This document shows, in pieces, positions 18,167 to 26,480 of a stretch of 64,000 nucleotides of DNA. The DNA comes from Planctomycetota bacterium. Lineage in GTDB: Bacteria > Planctomycetota > UBA1135 > UBA2386. The notes beneath the pieces are model-generated. The model saw only the letters and a program-made list of their open reading frames with translations, did not search any database and was not told the origin of the DNA. Every line of letters begins with the position of its first letter. Within the stretch, counting starts at the first letter, position 1. Location of the stretch: the NCBI GenBank assembly GCA_016794425.1, contig JAEUHR010000008.1:35100-99099 (forward strand), given 5' to 3'. The position numbers and the translations under genes were made by a program.

Positions 18167-20299
18167 ATGAACCAGAAGAAAAAGTTCGCCCTCGCCGGCG
18201 GCGGCTACTGCCTCTATGCGCCGCGCTTCCCGCGTTTCGCGGATCGGCCAGGCTTCGCGGACGAGGCCAGCATTGGCAATGCCCTGCTGCCGTCGGTGTT
18301 CTTCCTGTCACTGGTCGAAGGCAAGCGCGAACTGCGACTGCATTGGCGTTCGTCGGTCGAGGAAGGCGGCCGACTGCTCTCGACGTTCGACGATGGCGCC
18401 GGCATCAAACTGGTCGAGCGCCGCTTCGTGACGCAGGACGATCGTTTCGTCAGCGAGATCGAGCTGACCAACGGCAGCAAGGTCGACCGCGAACTGACGA
18501 TCGTGCTGTGGACCACGACCGATCCCGAGGGCGAGCCGGTCTCGCTGGAGGGCGACAGCTTCCGCATCCGTCGCGCGCTGAAGACCGGCGACGGCGTCGA
18601 AGTGCCGGCCGACATCCACTATTCGAACCCGGACAGCAAGGGCGCGCGGTGTCTGCAGGGCTTCTTCGCCGAGGGCGGCAGCGACCTGCCGGACTTCGAG
18701 GAGACGCCGTGGTTCGAGCTCGAGGGCATGCCGACGCCGCGCGCCAAGCGGCCGATGGAGAAGCCGAGCCCGATCGTCGCCGGTTCGCGCGTCTATTGCG
18801 GCCTGTTCCGGCCGATCCCGCTGAAGGTCGGCGCCAAGGCCGAGCACCGCCTCGAAGCCAACGTCGTGTTCAAGGGCAAGGGCGTCAACTTCCGCGCCCG
18901 TCGCCCCGACCCGAAGGACGAGAACGGCTGGCACACCTTCTGGGAGAAGGTGCCGCGGTTCGCCTGTGACAACAAGGAACTCGAGCGCGTCGTGCGGCAC
19001 CGCTTCGAGCTGCTGCACCTGCTGCGCCAGCCGCACGGCGCCGGCCTGTTCACGTCGCCGGCGGTCTGCGAAGGCAATGGACCGTTCCACCAGCCGTCGA
19101 GCTTCAGCACGCCGTCGATCATGCGCGAGGCGCGCTGGCTGCAGGATCCGACGCTCGCGCGCGGCTGCCTGAAGGCGTTCTTCGACAACATCCTGCACAA
19201 CGGCCAGGTGCCCGGCCGGCTCTACATGGCCGGCACCAACGCCAACGACTTCTATCACGCCGACTGGGGCGGCGGCTTCGAGTCGCTCGACGCCATCCAT
19301 CCGGACAAGGCGACCAAGAAGGCCGTGTTGATGGCGATGCAGCGCTACGTGAAGTGGCTCGCCAACAACCGTGACCCCGAGGGCAGCGGCCTCACCGACA
19401 TCGTCAATCACTTCGAGGCGGGGCAGGAGTTCTCGCGCCGCTACATGGTGATCGACGGCAAGGCCGACCGAGCGATCGAGTTCACCGAGCAGTTCCGCCT
19501 CAAGGGCATCGACGCCTCGGTGTTCCGCTACCGCATGGTGAAGTGGCTGCACAAGGTCGCCGAGGAGATCCAGGAGAAGGCGATGGCCAACCGCTTCGCG
19601 GCGGAGGCCGAGGTGATCCTCGACACGATCCGCAAGAAGATGTGGGACGAGAAGGCCGGCTTGTTCATGGATCTCGATCCGGACAACCGCCGCAAGACCA
19701 ACGTCAAGGCGGCCGTCGGCTTCTATCCGCTCGCGACCGACATCCCGAACCCGAAGCAGGTCGATCGCATGCTCGAGACGTTGCACGACCGCAACGAGTT
19801 CTGGACCCGGTTCCCGGTACCGAGCATCGCGGTCAGTGACACGACCTACGACGCGACCGGCAAGTGGAAGGGCACGCGCAAGGGTTGCCCGTGGAACGGC
19901 CGGGTCTGGCCGGTCGTCAACTCGCACATCCTCGAGGGCCTGACGCACTGGGCCGAACGTGGCCACAAGAAGGCGCAGAAGCTCGCGACCGAACTGCTGC
20001 ACAAGACGATCGAGATGCTGAGCGGCAAGGCCGAGGGCAGTGACCTCGCCAACTCGCTCGAGCACTACAACCCGGACACCGGCGTCGGCTCGCGCTATCG
20101 CGGCGTCGATCACTACCTGGGCGCGTTCGTGCTCGACAACGTGTTCCGCATCGCCTGCGGCTTCGCGATCCGCTACGGCGAGGTGCAGGACGACCCGATC
20201 GGCGACGCGATCGACTTCAAGCTCCAGGGCATGCCGCTGGGCAACAAGGTGTTCGACGTCGAGCGGAAGAATGGACGACTGCGCGTCCAGCCGCACTAG
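18167..20299 (+). CDS. Glycoside hydrolase of the (alpha/alpha)6 fold (MGH1/GH63-like)
   Basis: A 710-residue protein. Residues ~1-250 are a beta-rich domain. From ~280 onward it looks like an (alpha/alpha)6-barrel sugar hydrolase resembling mannosylglycerate hydrolase and the glucosidases and amylo-1,6-glucosidases of clan GH-G/GH63. Supporting segments are TSPAVCEGNGPFHQPSSFS, LYMAGTNANDFYHADWGGG, WNGRVWPVVNSHILEGL and SLEHYNPDTGVGSRYRG. The glutamate in NSLEHYNP and the aspartate in NDFYHADWGG are candidate catalytic acids. There is no signal peptide with the ATG start, so it is probably cytoplasmic. A TTG at 18056 would add 37 basic residues but overlaps the likely transcription start. 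The sugar substrate is unknown. Confidence 0.7.
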   Translation: MNQKKKFALAGGGYCLYAPRFPRFADRPGFADEASIGNALLPSVFFLSLVEGKRELRLHWRSSVEEGGRLLSTFDDGAGIKLVERRFVTQDDRFVSEIELTNGSKVDRELTIVLWTTTDPEGEPVSLEGDSFRIRRALKTGDGVEVPADIHYSNPDSKGARCLQGFFAEGGSDLPDFEETPWFELEGMPTPRAKRPMEKPSPIVAGSRVYCGLFRPIPLKVGAKAEHRLEANVVFKGKGVNFRARRPDPKDENGWHTFWEKVPRFACDNKELERVVRHRFELLHLLRQPHGAGLFTSPAVCEGNGPFHQPSSFSTPSIMREARWLQDPTLARGCLKAFFDNILHNGQVPGRLYMAGTNANDFYHADWGGGFESLDAIHPDKATKKAVLMAMQRYVKWLANNRDPEGSGLTDIVNHFEAGQEFSRRYMVIDGKADRAIEFTEQFRLKGIDASVFRYRMVKWLHKVAEEIQEKAMANRFAAEAEVILDTIRKKMWDEKAGLFMDLDPDNRRKTNVKAAVGFYPLATDIPNPKQVDRMLETLHDRNEFWTRFPVPSIAVSDTTYDATGKWKGTRKGCPWNGRVWPVVNSHILEGLTHWAERGHKKAQKLATELLHKTIEMLSGKAEGSDLANSLEHYNPDTGVGSRYRGVDHYLGAFVLDNVFRIACGFAIRYGEVQDDPIGDAIDFKLQGMPLGNKVFDVERKNGRLRVQPH

Positions 20300-22187
20300 C
20301 GACCGCGAACGGCCGCCCGCCACGTCCAGCTCCGATCCCGGGCCGCGGCGCGGTGCCGCGGTCCTCTGGCTCGTCGCCGCGCTGCTGATCGCGACCGCGA
20401 TCGGCGCCTGGCAGTTGCGGTTCCTCTGCGACGACGCCTACATCACGTTCCGCTACGTCGCCAATGCGCACGACGGCCTCGGCCTGGTGTGGAACGCGCC
20501 GCCGTTCCGGCCGGTCGAGGGCTACACGGGCTTCCTCTGGGCCCTGCTGCTGTGGGCGGTCTGGAGCTGGTTCGGGGTCGAGCCGCCTGCCGCCGCCAAC
20601 GTGCTGTCGCTCGGCTTCGGACTCGCGACGTTCGGCGTCGCGGCGTGTGCTGCGCTGCGGTTGCGTGGCCGCGACGGCGCGCAGCTGCCGGCGGTCGTCG
20701 GCCTGACGGCGCTCGGTGTGATGGCGTGCAACCGCACCTTCCTGCAGTGGATGACCGGCGGGCTCGAGACGGCCCTGTTCAACCTCGGCTTCGTCGCCTG
20801 GGTGCTGCACGCGTTTCGCGCCGGGGCCGTGCCCGGCACACGTTGGCTCTCGGTCTGGTCGACCGCGGCGGCGGTGACCGCATTGACGCGGCCCGACGGC
20901 CTGCTGCTGGTCGCCGTGACCGGAGCCACGGCCTTCGTCCTCGTGCTGCGGCGTCGACTGTCGCCGGCGCGCGCCGCGTGCGGGCTGGCGCCGCTGCTGG
21001 TGATCGCTGCGCACGTCGCGTGGCGGCGCGGGTTCTACGGCGACTGGCTGCCGAACACCTACTACGCCAAGGTCACGGCGCCCTGGCCCGAGGCCGGCTG
21101 GCGCTATGCGTTCTGCTTTGCGTTCGAGCACGGTGCCTGGGTGTGGCCGCTGGTCGCAGCGGCGGCGCTGGTGACGGCGGTGGCGCGGTGTCGCGGGGTC
21201 GCGGCGGCGGCACGATGGTGCGACGAACGGCTGCCGGCCCTGGCCGCGGTGGCGGCGGCGGTGTTCCACGTCGCGTTCTACCTGGTGCGCGTGGGCGCCG
21301 ACCACTTCGAGTACCGGGTGCTGAGCCACACGGTGCCGCTCGGCACGCTGGCGACGGCCGCGCTGGCGGCGCACCTGCGGCGCGGCGCGCTGCTGCCGGT
21401 CGGCGCGATGGTGCTGACCGCACTGGCGTCGTCGGTCGGCTGGTGCCAGTACTGGCTGACCGAGCCCCGCCTCTACCCGCAGTACGACCCGCTGTGTGAC
21501 AAGGTGCCGGCCTGGCTGCGCCCGGTGGTGCGCGAGTACGACCGACAGCAGCTGTGGCTGCAGCTGCAGTTCTGCTTCCGCACGCCGGTGCTGGCGATCT
21601 GGGTCGACAAGCAGCAGAAGGCCCTGCCCGAACGCGCGCGCATGGCCACCGACCCGCAGGACATTCCGGTCGTGCAGACCATCGCGGCCGGTTACCTGGC
21701 CTGGGTGCTGCCGGACATCGCCGTGGTCGACGAGCTCGGCCTCAACGATTGGGTCGGGGCGAGGACGCCGACCACCGAGTGGTACTTCTCGTTCCTGCCG
21801 CGCGAGCGCTGGATCGAGGTGCTCGACCGCACCGATCCGGACCACGATGGCCGGCACACGCGCGACGAGTTCGCTGCCGCGCTGGCGGCCGTGGCGGGCG
21901 CGCCGCCCGCGGCGATGCTCGAGTTCGTGGACCGGTGGCTGCTCCTGTTCGGCGGCCGGTTCGAAGACGCCCTCGCCGATGCGGAGGTGGAAGAACTGCG
22001 CGCGTTCCACGACCGCATGCGGTTCATCGCCCACGAACGTCGTGTGCCGGCCGAGTATCTGGCAGCGCTGGACCCGAACGTCACCATCGTCGACCGCCGC
22101 GTCGTCGTGCGGCCGCGACCGGTGCCGCTGACCGCGGAGCGAGTGCGCCAGATCGAGGACGAATGGCGGCGCCGGCTCGGCGGCTAG
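20271..22187 (+). CDS. GT-C-fold membrane glycosyltransferase-like protein with an EF-hand loop
   Basis: A 638-residue protein with about ten membrane segments between residues ~30 and ~400. After the first segment comes the acidic loop LCDDAYITFRY (Asp54-Asp55), then GLVWN and PVEGYTGFLW. This pattern is typical of GT-C glycosyltransferases that use lipid-linked sugars. The soluble C-terminal part contains DPDHDGRHTRDE (522-533), a full EF-hand calcium loop with acidic residues at positions 1, 3, 5 and 12. The ATG at 20271 overlaps the upstream glycosidase by 29 bases, so the two are probably co-transcribed. The donor and acceptor are unknown, and the EF-hand is unusual for this fold. Confidence 0.65.
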   Translation: MDDCASSRTSDRERPPATSSSDPGPRRGAAVLWLVAALLIATAIGAWQLRFLCDDAYITFRYVANAHDGLGLVWNAPPFRPVEGYTGFLWALLLWAVWSWFGVEPPAAANVLSLGFGLATFGVAACAALRLRGRDGAQLPAVVGLTALGVMACNRTFLQWMTGGLETALFNLGFVAWVLHAFRAGAVPGTRWLSVWSTAAAVTALTRPDGLLLVAVTGATAFVLVLRRRLSPARAACGLAPLLVIAAHVAWRRGFYGDWLPNTYYAKVTAPWPEAGWRYAFCFAFEHGAWVWPLVAAAALVTAVARCRGVAAAARWCDERLPALAAVAAAVFHVAFYLVRVGADHFEYRVLSHTVPLGTLATAALAAHLRRGALLPVGAMVLTALASSVGWCQYWLTEPRLYPQYDPLCDKVPAWLRPVVREYDRQQLWLQLQFCFRTPVLAIWVDKQQKALPERARMATDPQDIPVVQTIAAGYLAWVLPDIAVVDELGLNDWVGARTPTTEWYFSFLPRERWIEVLDRTDPDHDGRHTRDEFAAALAAVAGAPPAAMLEFVDRWLLLFGGRFEDALADAEVEELRAFHDRMRFIAHERRVPAEYLAALDPNVTIVDRRVVVRPRPVPLTAERVRQIEDEWRRRLGG

Positions 22188-22247
22188 GAGACGGTGCGGC
22201 GGCCGGTCGCGGCGCGGACCGATCGCGCACGGGCCGTCGGCGGTCGC

Positions 22248-23447
22248 TCAGTCGGTCACGTGCACGAACGCAGCGTTGCTGACCTGGTAGTCGAAGGCCA
22301 GCGCAGGTCCCAGGCCCTGCAGCGCGAGCGGCATGTTCAGGAAGGCCGGGTCGTCGGGGATCGAGATGCCGACATCCAGGCGCGAGTTCGCCCCGACGGG
22401 GCCGACGAATGCGACGAAGCTGGTGACCGGATCGAGCAGCAGCGCGCCCCATTCGGTCGGCACCGCCGGGCCCAGCGACGATGCCGCGGCGATCGCCGCG
22501 AGACCGGGCTGGGCGGCGATCGACAGCGTCGCCGTCGCTCCCAGGGTGGGGTTCTCGTCGAGCCACATCTGCGGCTTGGTGGCCACGAACTCGTGGCTGA
22601 CGACGATGGGCTTGGTGGCGACGCTGTCGCCGCAGACCTGCTCGAGCGCGAACGCGTCGAGGCCGAGGCAGTGGTTGAAGAACGACGTGCTGACCTCGAC
22701 GGCGTGCGCGAATGCCGGGCACGCCGGCCCACCGAACATCGACACGATGTTCGCGTGGTCGGCGGTCGTGTCGAGCAGGTGGTAGGCCTTCAGCGGCGCC
22801 GCGGTGCCGATCGCGTCGTAGTAGGGTTCGGCGTGCAGTGCCGGCGGCGTGATCCAGTCGCCCTGGCCGGCCAGCACACCGAGCGGCACTTCGACCATGT
22901 CCGGCGAGCCGTCGTTCGGCAACGCCGGCGCGAGCGCGAAGCCGCACTGGTAGCCGGGATTCTGCGCCAGCACGGTTGCGGTGTTGCCGCCGCCCATCGA
23001 GTGGCCGGCAATCGCGATCCGATCCGGCGCGAACGCGTTCGCGAACGGCCCGAACGCGTCGTTGTTCGCGGCCAGCACCGCACTGTGCAGCGCGATGCCG
23101 TCGAGCGGCTGCTGACTCCAGTCGAACAGGCTCGTGTCGCTGAGCACGACCACGAAGCCACGTTGCACCCAGGCGTCCGCGAGCTGCGAGTAGAGCACCG
23201 CGCCGGCGCCATAGCCGTGCAGGAACACGATGACCGGCCAGCCGCCGGTGCGTGGCAGGATCGGCGCATCGACGCCGGCGACGGCTGCCGGGTAGTGGAT
23301 CCACGATGACAGCTGCGTGGCGCCGGCTCCGGTGGAGTTGCGCCATTCGACGTAGCGCGTTCCGATGGAGACCGGACCCTGAGCGGACACGGTCGCGGTG
23401 ATCGCGAGACCCAGCAGCGTCGATTGCCAGAAGCGATGGTGCGGCAC
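22248..23447 (-). CDS. Secreted alpha/beta hydrolase
   Basis: A 399-residue secreted esterase or lipase-like enzyme. The signal peptide ends TATVSAQG (residues ~1-25). The strand before the oxyanion hole is VIVFLHGYGAG, and the nucleophile elbow is GHSMGGG. Later Asp and His residues (for example DHANIV) can complete the triad. The closest families by pattern are chlorophyllase, PAF-acetylhydrolase and dienelactone-hydrolase-like proteins. The last ~70 residues form an extra domain (IPDDPAF..., QGLGPALAF, VSNAAFVHV) similar to the cytochrome's C-terminus. The start is GTG at 23445-23447, the only one giving a clean signal peptide. The substrate is unknown. Confidence 0.75.
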   Translation of the reverse strand: MPHHRFWQSTLLGLAITATVSAQGPVSIGTRYVEWRNSTGAGATQLSSWIHYPAAVAGVDAPILPRTGGWPVIVFLHGYGAGAVLYSQLADAWVQRGFVVVLSDTSLFDWSQQPLDGIALHSAVLAANNDAFGPFANAFAPDRIAIAGHSMGGGNTATVLAQNPGYQCGFALAPALPNDGSPDMVEVPLGVLAGQGDWITPPALHAEPYYDAIGTAAPLKAYHLLDTTADHANIVSMFGGPACPAFAHAVEVSTSFFNHCLGLDAFALEQVCGDSVATKPIVVSHEFVATKPQMWLDENPTLGATATLSIAAQPGLAAIAAASSLGPAVPTEWGALLLDPVTSFVAFVGPVGANSRLDVGISIPDDPAFLNMPLALQGLGPALAFDYQVSNAAFVHVTD

Positions 23448-23697
23448 GGTAGGAAGTCCGAGGTGAGGGCATGCCTCGGACCGCCGGCGAGCGGCCCGAA
23501 GTGCGGGGGAGGATAGCAATTCGCAGGGTGCCCGCGCGACCCCCTTCTTGGGCACGATTCCTTCCCGGCGGAAGCGTCGGCCGCGGGCCGTCGGGGCCGG
23601 CGCCTGGCGGGGCCGCGGCCCGTGCCTCGCTTCGGGGGACTCGACTACCACCGGAAGTAGCTGCCAGCCGCCTGCCTACGACCGGTGGGTGCAACAC

Positions 23698-23742
23698 ATG
23701 CCCACTCAACCCATCAGCTCAGGGGCTATCCTGCGCCGGTGA
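23698..23742 (+). CDS. Possible 14-residue leader peptide overlapping the dehydratase start
   Basis: ATG at 23698 opens the frame MPTQPISSGAILRR and ends at TGA 23740-23742. This overlaps the GTG of the following gene as GTGA, the same 4-base overlap seen between real genes in this window. It contains motif copy 4. If translated it would couple leader and dehydratase translation. There is no clear Shine-Dalgarno, and a coincidence of motif and overlap is possible. Confidence 0.3.
   Translation: MPTQPISSGAILRR
23703..23720 (+). repeat. 18-base repeated motif, copy 4
   Basis: The sequence is CACTCAACCCATCAGCTC, identical to copy 3. It ends 18 bases before the dehydratase GTG. TATCCT (23727-23732) could be a -10 box, which would place the transcript start at about the GTG itself, giving a leaderless mRNA. 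Confidence 0.8.
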
Positions 23743-24668
23743 TCACCTTGGGGGCTGTGACCGCCGCGGCCGCGCGCATCCGCGAGTTCGTGCACCGGAC
23801 GCCGGTGCTGACCTCGCGCACGCTCGACGCCGCCGTCGGGGCGAGCGTGTTCTGCAAGTGCGAGAACCTGCAGAAGGTCGGCGCCTTCAAGGCGCGAGGT
23901 GCCTGCAACGCGGTGTTCGCGCTGCCGCCCGATGTCGCGGCGCGCGGCGTCGTCACGCACAGCAGCGGCAACCATGCGGCGGCCCTGGCCTACGCCGCAC
24001 GTGCGCGCGGCGTCCCGTGTGCGGTCGTGATGCCGGATACGGCGCCGGCGATCAAGGTCGACGCGGTGCGCGGCTACGGCGCCGAGATCCGCTTCTGCAA
24101 GCCCGCCGATCGCGACGCGGTCTGTGCCGCGTGGCAGCGGGAGCGCGGCATGCACCTCGTGCACCCGTTCGAGGATCCCGACGTGATCGCCGGGCAGGGC
24201 ACCGCGGCCCTCGAACTGCTCGAGCAGGTGCCCGAACTCGACGCCGTGGTCACGCCGGTCGGTGGCGGCGGCCTGTGCGCCGGCACGGCAGTCGTCGTGC
24301 GCGCGCTGCGGCCGGCGGCGCAGGTGGTCGCGGCCGAGCCGGCGGCGGTCGACGACGCCGCCCGGTCGCTGGCGACCGGCGTGCGGCAGCCGCGCGTCGA
24401 CGGCGCCAAGAGCTGGGCCGACGGGCTGATGACCGGGCTCGGCGAACCCAACTTCCGGCTGCTGCGCGAACACCGCGTGCGCGTCGTCACCGTCGACGAG
24501 CCGGCGATCGTCGCGGCAGCGCGCTTCTTCCTGCAGCGCATGAAGCTCGTGGTCGAGCCGAGCGCGGCGACCGTGCTGGCGGCCCTGCACGCCGATGGCG
24601 GCGCGCTGCAAGGCCGGCGCGTGGGCCTCGTGCTCAGCGGCGGCAACACCGACTTCGCGTGGCTCTGA
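23739..24668 (+). CDS. PLP-dependent threonine/serine dehydratase (or serine racemase)
   Basis: A 309-residue fold-type II PLP enzyme that deaminates L-threonine or L-serine to a 2-oxoacid, or racemises serine. The Schiff-base Lys51 is in VGAFKARGA, the substrate loop is SSGNHA (75-80), and the phosphate-binding run is PVGGGGLCAG. There is no C-terminal ACT-like regulatory domain, so it is a catabolic/racemase-type enzyme rather than biosynthetic IlvA. The start is GTG at 23739, immediately after the 14-codon leader frame. It converges with the CBS gene, with 6 bases between stops. Dehydratase versus racemase cannot be separated from sequence alone. Confidence 0.85.
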   Translation: MITLGAVTAAAARIREFVHRTPVLTSRTLDAAVGASVFCKCENLQKVGAFKARGACNAVFALPPDVAARGVVTHSSGNHAAALAYAARARGVPCAVVMPDTAPAIKVDAVRGYGAEIRFCKPADRDAVCAAWQRERGMHLVHPFEDPDVIAGQGTAALELLEQVPELDAVVTPVGGGGLCAGTAVVVRALRPAAQVVAAEPAAVDDAARSLATGVRQPRVDGAKSWADGLMTGLGEPNFRLLREHRVRVVTVDEPAIVAAARFFLQRMKLVVEPSAATVLAALHADGGALQGRRVGLVLSGGNTDFAWL

Positions 24669-24674
24669 TGCGGG

Positions 24675-25196
24675 TCACCGACCCTTCGGTGGCATGCCGG
24701 CGAGCGGGCGCAGCAGGTCCAGCGTGGTGACGATGCCGACCAGCCGGCCGCGCTGCACGACCATCAGCCGGTGCACCTCGCGCTGCACCATGAGGCGCGC
24801 CGCTTCGGCGAGACCGGTGTCCGGCGCCACGCTGGCAACGTCGGTGGTCATCACGTCGCCGGCGCACAGGCCGCTGCCGCGCGGCCGGCGGTAGGCCACG
24901 GGCTCGGTTTCCTCGGCGTCGAGCACGGTGTCCTCGAAGCCCAGTTCTTCGGGTGCCTCGCTGTCTTCGGCGCGGCGTCGTACCAGGTCCTTGTTGGACA
25001 GTACGCCGAGCATCTGGTCGTCGTCGTCGAGCACCGGCACGCCGCTGATGCGCGCGTCGGCGAGCACGCGTTCGACCTCCTCCAGCGCATCGGTGGCGCG
25101 CACGTGCACCAGCTCGCGCTGCATCACGTCGGCCACTCGGATCTCTGCGAACGCCACTGGCACCACCGTGCCGGTGTCCGGTTTCCGCGTCTTCAT
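24675..25196 (-). CDS. Two-CBS-domain protein
   Basis: A 173-residue protein with two CBS motifs, at ~25-75 (VADVMQRELVHVRATDALEEV) and ~115-165 (AGDVMTTDVASVAPDT, then MVVQRGRLVGIVTTLDLLRP). Stand-alone CBS pairs bind adenine nucleotides and act as energy sensors. GAGGTG lies 5 bases before the ATG at 25194-25196, which supports this start over an upstream in-frame ATG. It is divergent from a universal stress protein gene, another nucleotide-binding stress family, so the two may be co-regulated. Confidence 0.85.
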   Translation of the reverse strand: MKTRKPDTGTVVPVAFAEIRVADVMQRELVHVRATDALEEVERVLADARISGVPVLDDDDQMLGVLSNKDLVRRRAEDSEAPEELGFEDTVLDAEETEPVAYRRPRGSGLCAGDVMTTDVASVAPDTGLAEAARLMVQREVHRLMVVQRGRLVGIVTTLDLLRPLAGMPPKGR

Positions 25197-25266
25197 CACG
25201 ACACCTCGCATGCCGGTCGAACCCCGGCGCCACCGCGCGACTTTCGCCGGTGGTCGAAGACCGCAT

Positions 25267-25278
25267 GGCCGATCGGCC
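25267..25278. promoter_or_regulatory. 12-bp palindrome between the CBS and Usp genes
   Basis: GGCCGATCGGCC is a perfect palindrome in the 177-base divergent gap. It may be a shared operator. In GC-rich DNA a 12-bp palindrome can be chance. Confidence 0.25.
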
Positions 25279-25373
25279 CGAGGTGGCGCATGCTCTACGC
25301 CTTGCGGACCGGACGTTCGTGGCCGCCGGGCGGCACCGGGCGACCGATCCGGCCCTGACCCAGGAGGCGCCAG

Positions 25374-25814
25374 ATGCCAGGCATCGTGTTGACGACGGAT
25401 CTCTCCGACCAATCGAAGCGCGCGTTCGCCCCGGTGCGGCAGCTCGCGCAGAGGCTCGGCCTCGACGTCACGCTGGTCGCGGTGCTCGAGGACCTGCCGT
25501 TCGAGCCGACCGGCGGTGGCCTGATGGCGACCTATCCCGACCGGCAGCAGGTCAAGCGCGACTGGCAGACGGCGATCGACAAACTCGCCGGCGAGTTCGG
25601 CCGCGATCTCTGCAAGCAGGCGGTCGTGCTCGACGCCGCCGACGTCGCGAAGGCGATCGTCGACTACGCGGCGTCGACCAAGGCCGACTACGTCGCGATG
25701 GCGACCCACGGCCGCAGCGGCCTGCGGCGCCTGCTGCTCGGCTCCGTCGCCGAGCTGGTGCTGCGGCACGCGCACGTGCCGGTCGTGCTCTACCCGCCGC
25801 CGGCCGCGAGCTGA
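25374..25814 (+). CDS. Universal stress protein (UspA family)
   Basis: A 146-residue single-domain Usp, a small cytoplasmic dimer induced by stress. It begins [15 protein letters not shown] and ends with the nucleotide-binding signature [14 protein letters not shown] followed by HVPVVLY. The G-x2-G-x9-G-S/T pattern is largely kept, which suggests an ATP-binding type. AGGAGG lies 6 bases before the ATG, one of the strongest ribosome-binding sites in the window. The 3' end overlaps the convergent membrane-protein gene by 25 bases. Confidence 0.92.
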   Translation: MPGIVLTTDLSDQSKRAFAPVRQLAQRLGLDVTLVAVLEDLPFEPTGGGLMATYPDRQQVKRDWQTAIDKLAGEFGRDLCKQAVVLDAADVAKAIVDYAASTKADYVAMATHGRSGLRRLLLGSVAELVLRHAHVPVVLYPPPAAS

Positions 25815-26476
25815 TCGCCGCGCCACCGTTCGAAGCGGTGCACCATCATCGCGGTCGCGAACACCGGCGTGACCAGGTTCAGCAGCGGCACCGTCAGCAG
25901 GAACGCCAGCCCGGCGCCGGTCAGCAGCAGTTCGCCGGCGTGCGCGGCGCGCAGCGTGCGCGTGCGTGCCCGGTCGAGGCGGCGCAGCGCCACGAGATCG
26001 AAGTACTCGCGGCCCAGCAGCAGGCCGTTCACGACGAAGAAGCCGACCGGATAGGCGAACGGCAGGAACCAGAGCAGCAGCAGCGACAGCAGCAGCACGT
26101 TGGCCGCCACCACCAGCGCCAGGAACTGCAGCGAGGCCGCCAGTGCCTGGTGGAACGGCAGTCCCGGCGCCGGCGTCAGGTACGGATAGTGGCGCCGTTC
26201 GACCAGCGTCGCGACGCGCTCGAGGAACAGGCCGACGAACGCGCTGGTGACCACCGGGAACAGGAACCACGCCAGCAGCACGGCCGCGAACGCGCCGAAC
26301 CAGTCGAGCGTCGTGTGGGCCCAGCCGGTCGTGACCCAGACGTCGGTCAGCAGCCAGTCGATCAGCCACCAGAGGCCGACGAACACCGCGAGACTCAGCA
26401 GCGCGCAGGTGCCGAGCACGCCGAGCACCCGGCGATCGAACAGCTGGCCGAACGCGAGCGAGAAGGCGCGCAGCAT
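25790..26476 (-). CDS. EI24/CysZ-like membrane protein
   Basis: A 228-residue inner-membrane protein with about four long hydrophobic segments. Its N-terminus ([20 protein letters not shown]) and the [25 protein letters not shown] segment match the EI24 (DUF540) family, which includes the sulfate transporter CysZ. The start is 4 bases after the stop of the Xaa-Pro peptidase gene, so they form an operon. No sulfur-metabolism genes are nearby, so a sulfate role is not supported by context. Confidence 0.8.
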   Translation of the reverse strand: MLRAFSLAFGQLFDRRVLGVLGTCALLSLAVFVGLWWLIDWLLTDVWVTTGWAHTTLDWFGAFAAVLLAWFLFPVVTSAFVGLFLERVATLVERRHYPYLTPAPGLPFHQALAASLQFLALVVAANVLLLSLLLLWFLPFAYPVGFFVVNGLLLGREYFDLVALRRLDRARTRTLRAAHAGELLLTGAGLAFLLTVPLLNLVTPVFATAMMVHRFERWRGDQLAAGGG

Positions 26477-26480
26477 GCGA

